Below, piece by piece: positions 9,007 to 18,598 of a stretch of DNA of 64,000 bases. Source of the stretch: Microbacterium kyungheense (lineage in GTDB: Bacteria > Actinomycetota > Actinomycetes > Actinomycetales > Microbacteriaceae); contig NZ_VFPE01000005.1 of NCBI RefSeq assembly GCF_006783905.1, forward strand, positions 215,292 through 279,291, in the 5' to 3' direction. How positions within the stretch are numbered: position 1 is the first letter of the stretch; every line of letters starts with the position of its first letter. Under the pieces are notes generated by a model, which worked only from the letters and a program-made list of their open reading frames with translations, ran no database searches and had not been told where the DNA came from. The translations under genes and the position numbers were made by a program.

Positions 9007-12000
9007 ATGAGACTTACCGCCATCGTCACGACACTGGCCGTCACGGCCGGCTTGAGCGTGGGGGTCCCCCTCCCCGCGGCGGCCGAGCCGGACGCCGGGC
9101 CGCCCGACGCCAAGATCGCGAGCGATCTGAAGGACCGGTTCCACGAGGACCCGACGACGGACTTCTGGATCACGTTCCACACCGACGCCGACCTGGCGCC
9201 TGCGAAGGACATCACGGACTGGGCCGAGCGCGGCCAGTTCGTCTACGACGCGCTCAAGAAGTCGGCGAAGGCGTCCGAAGCGGCCATCGCCGCCGAGCTC
9301 GACGCGGCCGGCGTGAAGTACACGTCGTACCCGCTCGTCAACGCCGTGCTCGTCAAGGGCGGCACGCAGGACCTCGCGCTCGACCTCGCCTCGGTCGGAC
9401 AGGTCGCCGAGATCCAGGCGTCGCCCCAGGTCGCGCTCGTCGAACCCGTCGAAGAGACGACGCCGACCGACGAGGGCGTCCGCCCGGACACCGCCGCCGC
9501 TGCCGCTGCCGACGCGGGCGTGGATTCCTGGGGCGTGGACGCCATCCGCGCTCCCGAAGCCTGGGCTGTGGGCGCCAACGGCGCCGGCATCACGGTGGCG
9601 AACCTCGACTCGGGCGTACAGTTCGACCACCCGGCGCTCGTATCGCAGTACCGCGGCACCCAGCCGGACGGCACGTTCGACCACGACTACAACTGGATGC
9701 CCTCTCGAGGCACCTGCGCGGACGCGCCGTGCGACGACAACGGCCACGGCACCCACACCATGGGCACGATGGTCGGCGACGACGGCACCAACCACGTCGG
9801 CGTCGCCCCGGGCGCGAAATGGATCGCGACCAACGGCTGCTGCGACAGCTCCGGCGTCGAATCGCTGCTCGAGTCCGGCTGGTGGCTGCTGGCGCCGACC
9901 GACCTGCACGGGAAGAACCCCGACCCCTCGAAGCGCCCGCACGTCATCAACAACTCGTGGGGCCAGGACACCGAGCACAACTTCGACGACTTCTTCCGCG
10001 CGGTCGACGAGGCCTGGACTGCTGCCGGCATCTTCAGCGTCTGGTCGTCGGGCAACACCTCGCCCGGTGCGGCCTGCGACACCGTCTCGACCCCGGGCTC
10101 GGCCTCGAGCGCGTACTCCGTCGGCGCCTATGACGTGAACGGCGACCTCGCGTCCTTCTCGCGCAAGGGCGAGGGCGAGAACGGGCAGATCAAACCCGAG
10201 ATCTCGGCGCCCGGAGTGGCCGTCCGCTCGTCCTATCCCGGCAACCAGTACGTCGAGATGTCGGGCACGTCGATGGCGGCACCGCACGTCGCCGGCGCCG
10301 TCGCGGACCTGTGGAGCTACGACCCGACGCTCATCGGTCAGGTCGAAGAGACCCGCCGCCTGCTCGGCGAGGCGGCCGTCGACGTCGACGACACGTCGTG
10401 CGGCGGCACCGCTGACTTCAACAACATGTACGGCGAGGGCCGGCTGGACCTCCCCCGCCTGCTGGAGCTCGCCCCCCGCCAGGGCGGCACGCTGACCGGC
10501 GTCGTCACCGCGGACGGGGCGCCCGTCGCCGGAGCCGACGTCACGATCACCGGACCGTTCAGCCGCTCCGTCGGCACGGGCTCGGACGGCCGGTTCTCGG
10601 CGAACCTGCCTGTCGGCGACTACCGGCTCAGCACCAAGGTGTTCGGATATATGACCGCGGCGGCCGACGTCACGATCACCCTCGGCGCGGAGTCCGCCGT
10701 CGACCTGTCGCTGACGGCCGCCGAACGCCACGACATCCGCGGCACGGTGGTCGACGAGGACGGCGACCCCGTCGCGAACGCCGACGTCTCGGTCAAGGAC
10801 ACGCCGCTGGATGCCGTCCGCACGGACGCCGAGGGCGCCTTCGATATCGCCGACGTGCCGGAGGGCGAGTACGCGCTCGCCGTCACGCCGAACGCCTGCT
10901 TCTCGCCCACGTCCGTCGGGCTGAAGGTCGGCGCTGAGAACAAGCCGCTCGAGGTCGCGGTGGGGCTCGTCGTCGACGAGGGCGGCTACAGCTGCTCGGT
11001 CTCGGAAGGCGATTACCTGCGCGGCACCGAGCCCCTCGAGTTCGCGAACGGCATCTGGGCGACCGTGCAGCTGCCGTTCCCCATCGCGCTCTACAACGGC
11101 AGCCACGACTCGCTCGGCATCGGTCTTCGCGGAGTGATCTCGCCCGACACCTCCACCGGTCCGGGCACGGGCGGCGCGGGCGTGTTCCCGTTCTGGATGC
11201 AGACGCCGGTGAACATCGACGACGGCGGCGTCTACACGGCCACGACCACCGTGGACGGCGAGGACGCGTTCGTGGTCGAGTACCGCGACGTGCGTCTCTG
11301 GGAGTGGCCGGACCGTGCCGCGTACACCGATGAGAAGGTCAGCTTCTCTGCGGCCTTCACCCGATCGGGCAAGGTCATCCTCGGGTACGGCGACGGCATC
11401 GGCGGCGACAACCCGGTCACCGGCGGACTGCGCGCCGCCAGCGGCATCCAGGGATGGGCGGGCGTAGACGGCATCCGGTTCTCGGACAACGCGCCGGTGC
11501 TCCACGACGGGATGATCGTCACGTACGACCTTCCCGACTGGGGGTACCTCGACGCGACGGTCGTCGACAAGAACGACGGGCTGCCGGTGTCGGGCGCCAA
11601 GGTGTCGTTCACCGACGAGGACGGCCTCGTCGAGACCGTGACGACGGGCGGCACGGGCATCGTGCACCGTCAGCTTCCCGTCGCCGACTACACGATGACC
11701 ATCGAGGCCCCGAACTACGTGACCGGCTCGTACGAGTTCACGCTCGACAAGCTCTACGCGAAGAAGACGATCGACGCGCGCCTGGCCACGAGCGCCGCCG
11801 AGCTGAAGGCGGACGGCCTGGACGCCCTGATGGGCACGGATCAGAACGGCGTCGGCTCGCTGACGCTGACCAACACCGGCTCCGCTCCGCTCACGTACCA
11901 GCTCGGCGAGGCCGAACGGCATCCTGAGCTCGACGCCGCCGGCGCGACGACCCGCACCGGGACGGGCGCCGACAGCACGATCGACCTCGCCGGCTGGAAC

Positions 12001-15000
12001 ACCGGCACGGGCGACACGACGCCGTCGACCGTCGACGGCGAGCTGACCGTGTCGGCGGCAGCCGAGGAGGCGGCCGCCGCCCAGGTCGGCGCCACGGCGG
12101 GCGGCGGCGTCATCACCCGGATCGAGATCCCCGGCACCACCGCTGAGAAGGAGCCGTCGGGTGTCGGGTACGACGGCGACGTGTGGGTCCACGACTACGT
12201 CGAGCGCACCAATACCGCGTACACGGTGACGGGCGCCTCCACGGGCAAGGTCTTCGACGCGGCCTGGAACCCCGAGTACCGGGCGTTCGACATGGCGCTG
12301 GACACCGAGACCGGCGACATGTGCCAGATGGAGGACAGCCCCGCCAGCTACATCCACTGCTTCGACCGGCAGACCGGCGAGGAGACGCGGCAGATCAAGG
12401 GCGAGTGGTCCACGCTCCCCCTGACCGGACTGGCCTACAACCCCGCCGAGGACGTGTACTACGTCGGCGGCCGGTACAACGGCATGATCGGCACGGTGGC
12501 AGGCACGTCCCACGAGGACGCCGGCGCCATGCTGTCGTTCTGCGCACCGCCGCTGCCCGAGATCATGGGTCTCGCATACAACCCGGCGTCGGACACGATC
12601 TGGTACACCGACCTGACCTCCAACCGGCCCACGAGGCTGCTGCAGGTCGACCCCGAGGACTGCTCGCTCGTCAACGCGTGGTGGTTCCCGGGTCAGAAGG
12701 TGGGCGCGGGCGGCGGTCTGGAGACCGACGCGACGGGCGCACTGTGGGCGGTGGACCAGCTCGCCGATGACGTCATGCTCGTCGACGTCGAGGACGACCT
12801 GATCACCGACCTGCCCTGGCTGTCGCTCTCGTCGAACGGCGGCACGCTCGCGCCGGGCGAGTCCACGACGGTCACGGTCGCGATCTCGTCGAAGGACATC
12901 GATCCCGGCACCCTGGGAGCCAATATCGTCGTGCGAACCGACGCGGGACGGCAGTCCAAGACGTACGTCCCCGTGACGCTCACGACGAGCCCGTACCAGG
13001 TGGGCGTCGACGCGGGCGGAGCCTCGTTCACCGACGCAACCGGCTTCGTCTGGTCGGCCGACCAGGCCGCCGGCGCCGGCGCATGGGGCTTCCAGGGCAA
13101 GGACAAGGCGACGTCCACCCGCACTCCGATCGAGGGCACCGAGGACGACGCGCTGTTCCAGACCCAGCGGACCACGCCCGACAAGGACCTCGTGTACACG
13201 TTCCCCGATGCACCGAAGGGCACGTACGCCATCGACCTCGGGTTCGCCGAGATCGACAAGGCGGCCTCGGGCAAGCGGGTGTTCGATGTCATGGTCGACG
13301 GCGCGCTGACCCAGTACGCGTACGACGCGGCGGCGGCCGTGGGTCCGAACGCGGCCGACTGGCACACCGCCGTCGTGCCGCACGAGGGCGGCCCGCTCAC
13401 CGTCGAGCTGCGCGGCGCGAAGGGTCTGCGCGCACCGAGCGTCGCGGCCCTGCGGGTCACGCTCGACCCGCGCGGAGACGCCGTGGAGCCTGAGCCTGAG
13501 CCTGAGCAGCCGGAGCCGGGTCCCGTGCCCGTCGCTCCGGCAGGACGCTCGTACTCGGTGAAGGTCACCGAGGGTCTCTACCGGCAGGGCACCACGGATT
13601 CCGAGTGGCACGGCGACGACCTGTGCGGTCCGCTCTGGTTCGATTCCGGCTTCTTGTTCCCGTTCTACGACACGGCCTGGGACGGCGTGTGCGTGACGAC
13701 GAACGGAGCGCTGGTCTTCGACCGGGCGAGCACCGCCGGGAGCAACACGGCGCTGCCGTCGCGGAGCCCGATCGATGCCGTCTACCCGCTGTGGGACGAC
13801 CTGATCATCGACGACGAGGCGGGCATCTACTTCGGTCAGACCGAGGTGGACGGCACGCCGGCGGAGGTCATCGAGTGGCGCAACGCCACGTTCTACAGCG
13901 ACCGGACGGCGCGGGTGAGCTTCTCGGTCACCCTGATCGCGGACGGCCGCATCCAGATCGGCTACGGCGACGGCGTCGGCGGTGAGAACCCCCTGACGCA
14001 GGGGTCGTCGGCGACGGTGGGCGTGGAGAGCCTGACCCGCAACCCCGAGAGCCAGTACTCCTTCGACGAGCCGGTGCTGAAGTCCGGGCTCGGGCTGGAG
14101 TACACGCTCCCGGCATCGGGCACGATCGAGGGCACGGCGACGGACGCGAACGACGGCACGCCGATCGCAGGCGCGATCGTCACGCTGCACGGGCCCGCGG
14201 GCGACCGTGTGCTCACGGCCGACGAGCTGGGGCGGTGGAAGGCGCAGGCGCTGGTCGGCGAGAACTCCGTCGAGGTCTCGGCGCCGAACTACGTCACGGC
14301 CGGCAAGACGGTGACGATCGCGGCGAAGGACCAGGCCGAGGTGTACGACACCGCGCTGGCCACCGGCGTCGCCACGATCACCGGCGGCGGATTCGACTGG
14401 TTCCTGGGTCAGGGCCAGACGGCGACGAGGGACGTGACCGTCACGAACACGGGCTCCGCCCCGCTGGAGCTCCGGCTCAGCGAGCAGGCCCGCACGGCTG
14501 ACGGCGGGCACGAGGCCGCCGACCTGCCGTGGCTGACGCTCACGGGCGCTGCCGCGGACGGAGCGGTCGAGCTCGCGGTCGGCGAGTCCACCACGGTGAC
14601 CGCGAAGGTCGACAACGCGGGCATCGAGCCGGGCATGCTGGTCGGAGACGTGCTCGTCGCGTCCGACGCCGGCAAGAACGCGTCCCAGTTCCTGGCGGCG
14701 CAGTTGGCGACCTCTGCCTACTGGCAGGGCGTCGACGCCGGCGGAGCCGGGTCGGTCGGCGCGGACGGCTTCGTCTGGTCGCCCGACCGTGCGCTGGGCT
14801 CGGAGACGTGGGGCTACGTCGACGGCACCGACCGCTCCACCAAGGCGGCGATCGCCGGCACCGAGGACGACGACCTGTTCCGCACCCAGCGGACCGGCAA
14901 GACGTTCAGCTACGTGTTCAAGGACGTCCCCGCCGGGACGTACCGGATCGGCCTCGACTTCGCCGAGCTCGACAAGGTCAAGCCGGGGATGCGTGCGTTC

Positions 15001-15195
15001 GACGTCCTGGTGGACGGCAAGCCCGTGCTCCACGACCACGACGTGCAGGCAACGGTGGGCGCGCTGACGGCGGATGTCCAAGAGGTCACCGTCGAGCACG
15101 CCGGCGGGGACCTGACGATCCAGTTCACCGGCGAGACCGGCGAGCGCGACCCGATCCTCAACGCGCTGAGGGTTCAGGAGGACCCGCGCCTCTGA
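9007..15195 (+). CDS. Giant secreted S8 (subtilisin-like, Bpr-type) serine protease, multidomain
   Basis: The start is ATG 9007, with GGAGGG six to ten bases upstream, giving 2062 residues. A signal peptide ends near 'PLPAAAEP'. An I9-like propeptide precedes the catalytic domain, where the triad is visible: Asp201 in 'NLDSGVQFDHP', His247 in 'NGHGTHTMG', Ser422 in 'GTSMAAPHVAGA'; 'INNSWG' and oxyanion Asn350 ('SSGNTSPG') place it with bacillopeptidase F-like enzymes. Downstream come carboxypeptidase-regulatory-like folds ('GVVTADGAPVAGADVTITG', 'DIRGTVVDEDGDPVANADV'). A block of nidogen-like region, regulatory-like fold, Ig/ASH-like domain and malectin-like domain ('VGVDAGGASFTDATGFVWSA') then appears twice, separated by a Pro-Glu linker near 13485-13540; the first block also holds a propeller-like insertion. 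A cell-surface or secreted polymer-degrading protease is likely. No sortase motif or C-terminal anchor is seen. The long opposite-strand frame is a shadow. Confidence 0.9.
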   Translation: MRLTAIVTTLAVTAGLSVGVPLPAAAEPDAGPPDAKIASDLKDRFHEDPTTDFWITFHTDADLAPAKDITDWAERGQFVYDALKKSAKASEAAIAAELDAAGVKYTSYPLVNAVLVKGGTQDLALDLASVGQVAEIQASPQVALVEPVEETTPTDEGVRPDTAAAAAADAGVDSWGVDAIRAPEAWAVGANGAGITVANLDSGVQFDHPALVSQYRGTQPDGTFDHDYNWMPSRGTCADAPCDDNGHGTHTMGTMVGDDGTNHVGVAPGAKWIATNGCCDSSGVESLLESGWWLLAPTDLHGKNPDPSKRPHVINNSWGQDTEHNFDDFFRAVDEAWTAAGIFSVWSSGNTSPGAACDTVSTPGSASSAYSVGAYDVNGDLASFSRKGEGENGQIKPEISAPGVAVRSSYPGNQYVEMSGTSMAAPHVAGAVADLWSYDPTLIGQVEETRRLLGEAAVDVDDTSCGGTADFNNMYGEGRLDLPRLLELAPRQGGTLTGVVTADGAPVAGADVTITGPFSRSVGTGSDGRFSANLPVGDYRLSTKVFGYMTAAADVTITLGAESAVDLSLTAAERHDIRGTVVDEDGDPVANADVSVKDTPLDAVRTDAEGAFDIADVPEGEYALAVTPNACFSPTSVGLKVGAENKPLEVAVGLVVDEGGYSCSVSEGDYLRGTEPLEFANGIWATVQLPFPIALYNGSHDSLGIGLRGVISPDTSTGPGTGGAGVFPFWMQTPVNIDDGGVYTATTTVDGEDAFVVEYRDVRLWEWPDRAAYTDEKVSFSAAFTRSGKVILGYGDGIGGDNPVTGGLRAASGIQGWAGVDGIRFSDNAPVLHDGMIVTYDLPDWGYLDATVVDKNDGLPVSGAKVSFTDEDGLVETVTTGGTGIVHRQLPVADYTMTIEAPNYVTGSYEFTLDKLYAKKTIDARLATSAAELKADGLDALMGTDQNGVGSLTLTNTGSAPLTYQLGEAERHPELDAAGATTRTGTGADSTIDLAGWNTGTGDTTPSTVDGELTVSAAAEEAAAAQVGATAGGGVITRIEIPGTTAEKEPSGVGYDGDVWVHDYVERTNTAYTVTGASTGKVFDAAWNPEYRAFDMALDTETGDMCQMEDSPASYIHCFDRQTGEETRQIKGEWSTLPLTGLAYNPAEDVYYVGGRYNGMIGTVAGTSHEDAGAMLSFCAPPLPEIMGLAYNPASDTIWYTDLTSNRPTRLLQVDPEDCSLVNAWWFPGQKVGAGGGLETDATGALWAVDQLADDVMLVDVEDDLITDLPWLSLSSNGGTLAPGESTTVTVAISSKDIDPGTLGANIVVRTDAGRQSKTYVPVTLTTSPYQVGVDAGGASFTDATGFVWSADQAAGAGAWGFQGKDKATSTRTPIEGTEDDALFQTQRTTPDKDLVYTFPDAPKGTYAIDLGFAEIDKAASGKRVFDVMVDGALTQYAYDAAAAVGPNAADWHTAVVPHEGGPLTVELRGAKGLRAPSVAALRVTLDPRGDAVEPEPEPEQPEPGPVPVAPAGRSYSVKVTEGLYRQGTTDSEWHGDDLCGPLWFDSGFLFPFYDTAWDGVCVTTNGALVFDRASTAGSNTALPSRSPIDAVYPLWDDLIIDDEAGIYFGQTEVDGTPAEVIEWRNATFYSDRTARVSFSVTLIADGRIQIGYGDGVGGENPLTQGSSATVGVESLTRNPESQYSFDEPVLKSGLGLEYTLPASGTIEGTATDANDGTPIAGAIVTLHGPAGDRVLTADELGRWKAQALVGENSVEVSAPNYVTAGKTVTIAAKDQAEVYDTALATGVATITGGGFDWFLGQGQTATRDVTVTNTGSAPLELRLSEQARTADGGHEAADLPWLTLTGAAADGAVELAVGESTTVTAKVDNAGIEPGMLVGDVLVASDAGKNASQFLAAQLATSAYWQGVDAGGAGSVGADGFVWSPDRALGSETWGYVDGTDRSTKAAIAGTEDDDLFRTQRTGKTFSYVFKDVPAGTYRIGLDFAELDKVKPGMRAFDVLVDGKPVLHDHDVQATVGALTADVQEVTVEHAGGDLTIQFTGETGERDPILNALRVQEDPRL

Positions 15196-15222
15196 CGCGG
15201 GCGCGATGGGCGCACCGCCCAT

Positions 15223-15263
15223 GACGGAGCCTCCTCGGTCGGACCGACCGGGGAGGCTCCGTC
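15223..15263 (+). terminator. Hairpin terminator of the subtilase gene
   Basis: Arms GACGGAGCCTCC (15223-15234) and GGAGGCTCCGTC (15252-15263) pair perfectly, and the interior TCGGTC/GACCGA can extend the structure. It lies 27 bp after the subtilase stop. Confidence 0.8.
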
Positions 15264-15349
15264 GCTCTGCGCCCGCCGCCGGATAGCCGCGCGGATCCGC
15301 GCGCGCAACCCCCGTGCCGGCGGACAGGCGGCCCCGTACCGTCGGACGC

Positions 15350-16156
15350 ATGGAGACCTTCGACTTCCGCCCGCGGCGGGCGATCGTGACCGGATCGGAC
15401 TCGGGGATCGGACGCGCCACGGCGCTCGCCCTCGCCGACGCCGGCCTCGACGTCGGCATCACCTGGCACACCGACGAGGAGGGCGCCGAGCAGACGGCCG
15501 CAGGCGTCCGCGAGCGGGGGCGTCGCGCGGAGGTGACGAGATTCGACGCCACGGCGCTCGACGACGTCGCCGGCACGATCGACGGACTGGCCGAGCGGCT
15601 GGGCGGGCTGGACGTGTTCGTGAACAACGCCGGCGGCGGCTCCGGCGGCCCGTTCCTCGACCTCTCGCTCGAGGACTGGCGCAAGGTCGTCGCACTCAAC
15701 CTGGACGGCGCGTTCGCGGGGCTCCAGGCGGCGGCGCGGCACCTCGTGGACGCCGGACGCGGCGGCCGGCTCATCGCGATCACGAGCGTGCACGAGACGC
15801 AGCCCCGCGTGGGGTCGGCGGCCTACGTCGCCGCCAAGCACGGACTGGGCGGGCTCGTCGAGACGATGGCGCAGGAGCTCGGCGAGCACGCGATCACGGT
15901 GAACGCCGTCGCCCCCGGCGAGATCGCCACGCCGCTGAACGACATGGACTCCGAGGATGCCGAGCGCACGCACCGACCGGGGATCCCGCTCGGCCGGCCG
16001 GGCAAGGCCGAAGAGATCGCGGCGGTCGTCGCCTTCCTCGCATCTCCGGCGGCGAGCTACGTGACAGGTGCCAGCTGGAGCGTGGACGGCGGCATGCTGC
16101 AGATGGGTCCGCAGGCAGGCTCGCACCTCGAGACCGACGCATGGCGGAAGGGATGA
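15350..16156 (+). CDS. SDR family oxidoreductase
   Basis: A 268-aa classical short-chain dehydrogenase. The Rossmann motif 'VTGSDSGIGRA' is at residues 10-20, 'NNAGGGSGG' follows beta-4, and the catalytic residues are Ser in 'IAITSVHE', and Tyr and Lys in 'AAYVAAKHG'. The C-terminal 'YVTGASWSVDGGMLQ' is typical of glucose 1-dehydrogenase/3-oxoacyl reductase-like SDRs. Start ATG 15350 (METFDF) is favoured because TACCGT lies seven bases upstream and no Shine-Dalgarno exists; an earlier in-frame GTG adds only a Pro/Arg tail. The stop overlaps the next small gene as ATGA, so the two are translationally coupled. Substrate unknown. Confidence 0.85.
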   Translation: METFDFRPRRAIVTGSDSGIGRATALALADAGLDVGITWHTDEEGAEQTAAGVRERGRRAEVTRFDATALDDVAGTIDGLAERLGGLDVFVNNAGGGSGGPFLDLSLEDWRKVVALNLDGAFAGLQAAARHLVDAGRGGRLIAITSVHETQPRVGSAAYVAAKHGLGGLVETMAQELGEHAITVNAVAPGEIATPLNDMDSEDAERTHRPGIPLGRPGKAEEIAAVVAFLASPAASYVTGASWSVDGGMLQMGPQAGSHLETDAWRKG

Positions 16157-16368
16157 CGACGATGACGACGAATGAGACGCCCGACGAGACGGGGATGACG
16201 GACGACGAGAAGCGCCGCGACCAGCTGCTCGCAGCGCCCGGCGCCGTCGAGGACGACGCGGCGCCGCGCATCGACGTCACGGACCGCGGCGACGGCATCA
16301 AGCGGATCGACATCCGCGACGACGCCGCCGTGCGCCCGGGCGATCCGACGAAAGACCCCGAGGACTGA
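16153..16368 (+). CDS. Small acidic protein, about 71 aa, coupled to the SDR
   Basis: The frame continues from 16141, but ATG 16153 forms an ATGA overlap with the SDR stop; ATG 16162, nine bases after GGAAGGG, is an equally possible start. The product is hydrophilic and strongly acidic ('DETGMTDDEKRRDQLL', 'RIDVTDRGDGIKRIDI', 'PGDPTKDPED'), with no signal sequence or membrane segment. It is likely intrinsically disordered. Coupling suggests it is made with the SDR, but no family is recognised. Its stop is three bases from the stop of the convergent GNAT gene. Confidence 0.6.
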   Translation: MTTMTTNETPDETGMTDDEKRRDQLLAAPGAVEDDAAPRIDVTDRGDGIKRIDIRDDAAVRPGDPTKDPED

Positions 16369-16371
16369 CCG

Positions 16372-17085
16372 TCAGGCCTGCACCAGCAGGTATCCGCGTT
16401 CGTCGTCGAAGCCGCCGATCGCGAGACCCTCGGCCAGGCGCGCCGTGAACTCGTGGCGCACGCGTTCACGCCAGGCGGCGGCATCCGCGGGCGCGTCGCG
16501 GCGCAGGGTCTCGATGTCGTGCGGGATCGCGACGGACGCGACCACCGCGTCGTCGTCGGGTGTGGCCACCGGCGGGGCGGCGAGCGCCCACGAGACCATG
16601 ATGCGGTCGGTCTCGTCGCCGCGGTTGACGCCGTCGTCCATGGGGCCATAGTGGTTCACGAGGTACTCGGTGGCGCGGGTGCCCAGCACCCGCAGATTGA
16701 AGTGCGCGTTGCGCGCCACCAGTGGATCGAACGTCCACGTGATGTGCCCGACGTCGCGGGCCAGGGCCCACTCGCGCTGGTGCTGCTTGAGCACGCGGCC
16801 CAATCCCTGGGACTGGTGGTCCGGCAGCACGCCGGTGATGTGGCTGTGCATCGATCGCTCCGCCGGCGCGGCGAAGAACGCGACGGATGCCCCGACCATC
16901 CGGTCCCCGTCGTACAGGCCCACCGCGTAGTTGCCGGAGTGGGCGAGGGCGCGCAGCAGGTTCGGGGGCATGCCGCCGCGATCGCCGCCCCACACCTCGG
17001 CGAGGACCGCTGACGCGCGGTGCACCTCTCCGACCGTGTCGAGCGGGCGGATGTCGATGCCGGGCGGGGTGGCGGAGTCGGCCAT
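16372..17085 (-). CDS. GNAT superfamily N-acetyltransferase
   Basis: The 237-aa protein carries a GNAT core: 'YAVGLYDGDRMVGASVAFF', the acetyl-CoA loop 'HSHITGVLPDHQSQGLGRVL' (Q/R-x-x-G-x-G/A variant) and 'WTFDPLVARNAHFNLRVLG'. It resembles the COG3375-type predicted acetyltransferases, about 90 residues longer than a single GNAT domain. The long ORF upstream of this start is shadow sequence from the divergent MFS gene, so I start at ATG 17085, which has CAGACT six bases ahead and no Shine-Dalgarno. Substrate unknown. Confidence 0.8.
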   Translation of the reverse strand: MADSATPPGIDIRPLDTVGEVHRASAVLAEVWGGDRGGMPPNLLRALAHSGNYAVGLYDGDRMVGASVAFFAAPAERSMHSHITGVLPDHQSQGLGRVLKQHQREWALARDVGHITWTFDPLVARNAHFNLRVLGTRATEYLVNHYGPMDDGVNRGDETDRIMVSWALAAPPVATPDDDAVVASVAIPHDIETLRRDAPADAAAWRERVRHEFTARLAEGLAIGGFDDERGYLLVQA

Positions 17086-17152
17086 GCCCCCAGTCTGCAC
17101 CCGGACGCCACGCTCCGGAGCCGGTGCCCGCGGGCGCCGATAGCCTGAAGGG

Positions 17153-18595
17153 ATGGGCGCGGGTGACGAAGACGAGAGAAGAAGACTCACCCGGATGCCC
17201 CGCCAGGGCGCCATCGTGGCGGTCCTGGCGATCGCGGGCCTCGCGTCGTCGTTCATGTTCACCCTCGTCGTGCCCATCCAGTCCAAGCTCCCCGAGCTGC
17301 TGAACGCCAGCCGCGAGGACACCGCCTGGGTCGTCACCTCGACCCTCTTGGCCGCGGCCGTCATGACGCCGATCGCCGGCCGGCTCGGCGACATGTACGG
17401 CAAGCGGCGCATCGTGCTCGTGCTGCTGGCGGTCATGGTGGCGGGGTCCGTCATCGCCGCGGCATCCCCCGGCATCGTCGGCGTGATCGTCGGCCGCACG
17501 CTGCAGGGAGCGGTGACCGGGGTGATCCCGCTCGGGATCTCGATCCTGCGCGACGTGCTGCACGAGGACCGCGTCGATGCGGCCATCGCCCTCATCAGCG
17601 CCACGCTCGGGGTGGGCGGCGCGCTCGGCCTGCCGATCAGCGCGCTCATCACCGAGCGCAGCGACTGGCACGTCCTGTTCTGGGTGGCCGCGGCGCTGGG
17701 CGTGATCGTGTTCGCGCTCGTGCTGTGGATCGTCCCGGTGAGCGCGCTGCGCACCGGCGGTCGCTTCGACTACCTCGGCACGGCGGGTCTGGCGATCGGC
17801 CTCATCGGCGTGCTGCTCGCCGTCTCGCGTGGCAACGAATGGGGCTGGGCGTCGCCCGCGGTGCTCGCCTGCGGCGTGGGCGGCATCGCGGTGCTGCTGG
17901 TGTGGGGCTGGTACGAGCTGCGCATCGCCGATCCGCTGCTCGACCTGCGCGTCGCGGCCCGGCGGCCGGTGCTGCTGACGAACCTCGCGTCGATCGCCTT
18001 CGGCTTCTCGCTGTTCGCCTCGAACGTCGTGTACCCGCAGCTCCTCGAGCTGCCGGCCGGCGCGGGGGGATTCGGGCTCTCGCTCGTGGCCGCCAGCCTC
18101 GTGGTGATGCCGGCGGGACTCGTGATGATGGTGCTCTCGCCGTTCTCGGGACAGCTCGCCCGCACCGTCGGCCCCAAGCTGCTGCTCGTCCTCGGCGCGA
18201 TCGCCCTCGTGATCACGTACGCGTTCACCCTCCTGTTCGCGAGCGAGGTGTGGCAGATCCTGCTCGCGAACATCGGCATCGGCTTCGGCATCGGCTTCGG
18301 CTACGCAGCGATGCCGATGCTCATCATGCGCTCGGTGCCGCAGTCCGAGACGGGCGCCTCGAACGGTCTCAACGCCCTGTTCCGCTCGCTCGGCACGAGC
18401 ACCGCGGCCGCCGTCGTGGGTGCTGTGCTCGCGTCGTACGCGATCGACTTCGAGGGCACGCCGGTGCCCGGTCCGGCCGCGTTCCAGGCGTCGTTCCTGC
18501 TCGGCGGGGTGGCGGCGGTGGTGGCGTTCGTCGTGGCGCTGTTCATCCCGCGCCGGCATGCGCCGGAGGAGCGGCATCCCTCACTCCGGGAGTGA
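17153..18595 (+). CDS. MFS transporter, DHA2-type drug exporter
   Basis: The 480-aa protein shows about 14 hydrophobic segments and the MFS motif A 'GRLGDMYGKRR' after TM2, with motif C-like 'ISATLGVGGALGLPISALI' in TM5. These are hallmarks of the DHA2 (EmrB/QacA) proton-antiport family, which exports drugs and metabolites. TAGCCT lies exactly six bases before ATG 17153; GAAGGG between them could also act as a ribosome site. The gene faces away from the GNAT gene across a 67-bp gap and its stop is three bases from the convergent FAD oxidoreductase. No dedicated regulator is adjacent. Confidence 0.88.
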   Translation: MGAGDEDERRRLTRMPRQGAIVAVLAIAGLASSFMFTLVVPIQSKLPELLNASREDTAWVVTSTLLAAAVMTPIAGRLGDMYGKRRIVLVLLAVMVAGSVIAAASPGIVGVIVGRTLQGAVTGVIPLGISILRDVLHEDRVDAAIALISATLGVGGALGLPISALITERSDWHVLFWVAAALGVIVFALVLWIVPVSALRTGGRFDYLGTAGLAIGLIGVLLAVSRGNEWGWASPAVLACGVGGIAVLLVWGWYELRIADPLLDLRVAARRPVLLTNLASIAFGFSLFASNVVYPQLLELPAGAGGFGLSLVAASLVVMPAGLVMMVLSPFSGQLARTVGPKLLLVLGAIALVITYAFTLLFASEVWQILLANIGIGFGIGFGYAAMPMLIMRSVPQSETGASNGLNALFRSLGTSTAAAVVGAVLASYAIDFEGTPVPGPAAFQASFLLGGVAAVVAFVVALFIPRRHAPEERHPSLRE

Positions 18596-18598
18596 CCC

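Noticed and set aside
8974..15783. Very long minus-strand open frame (over 2000 codons) opposite the subtilase
   Set aside because: It mirrors the subtilase codon pattern in a high-GC genome, is composed of Arg/Val/Gly/Asp-rich noise, and has no recognised domain.
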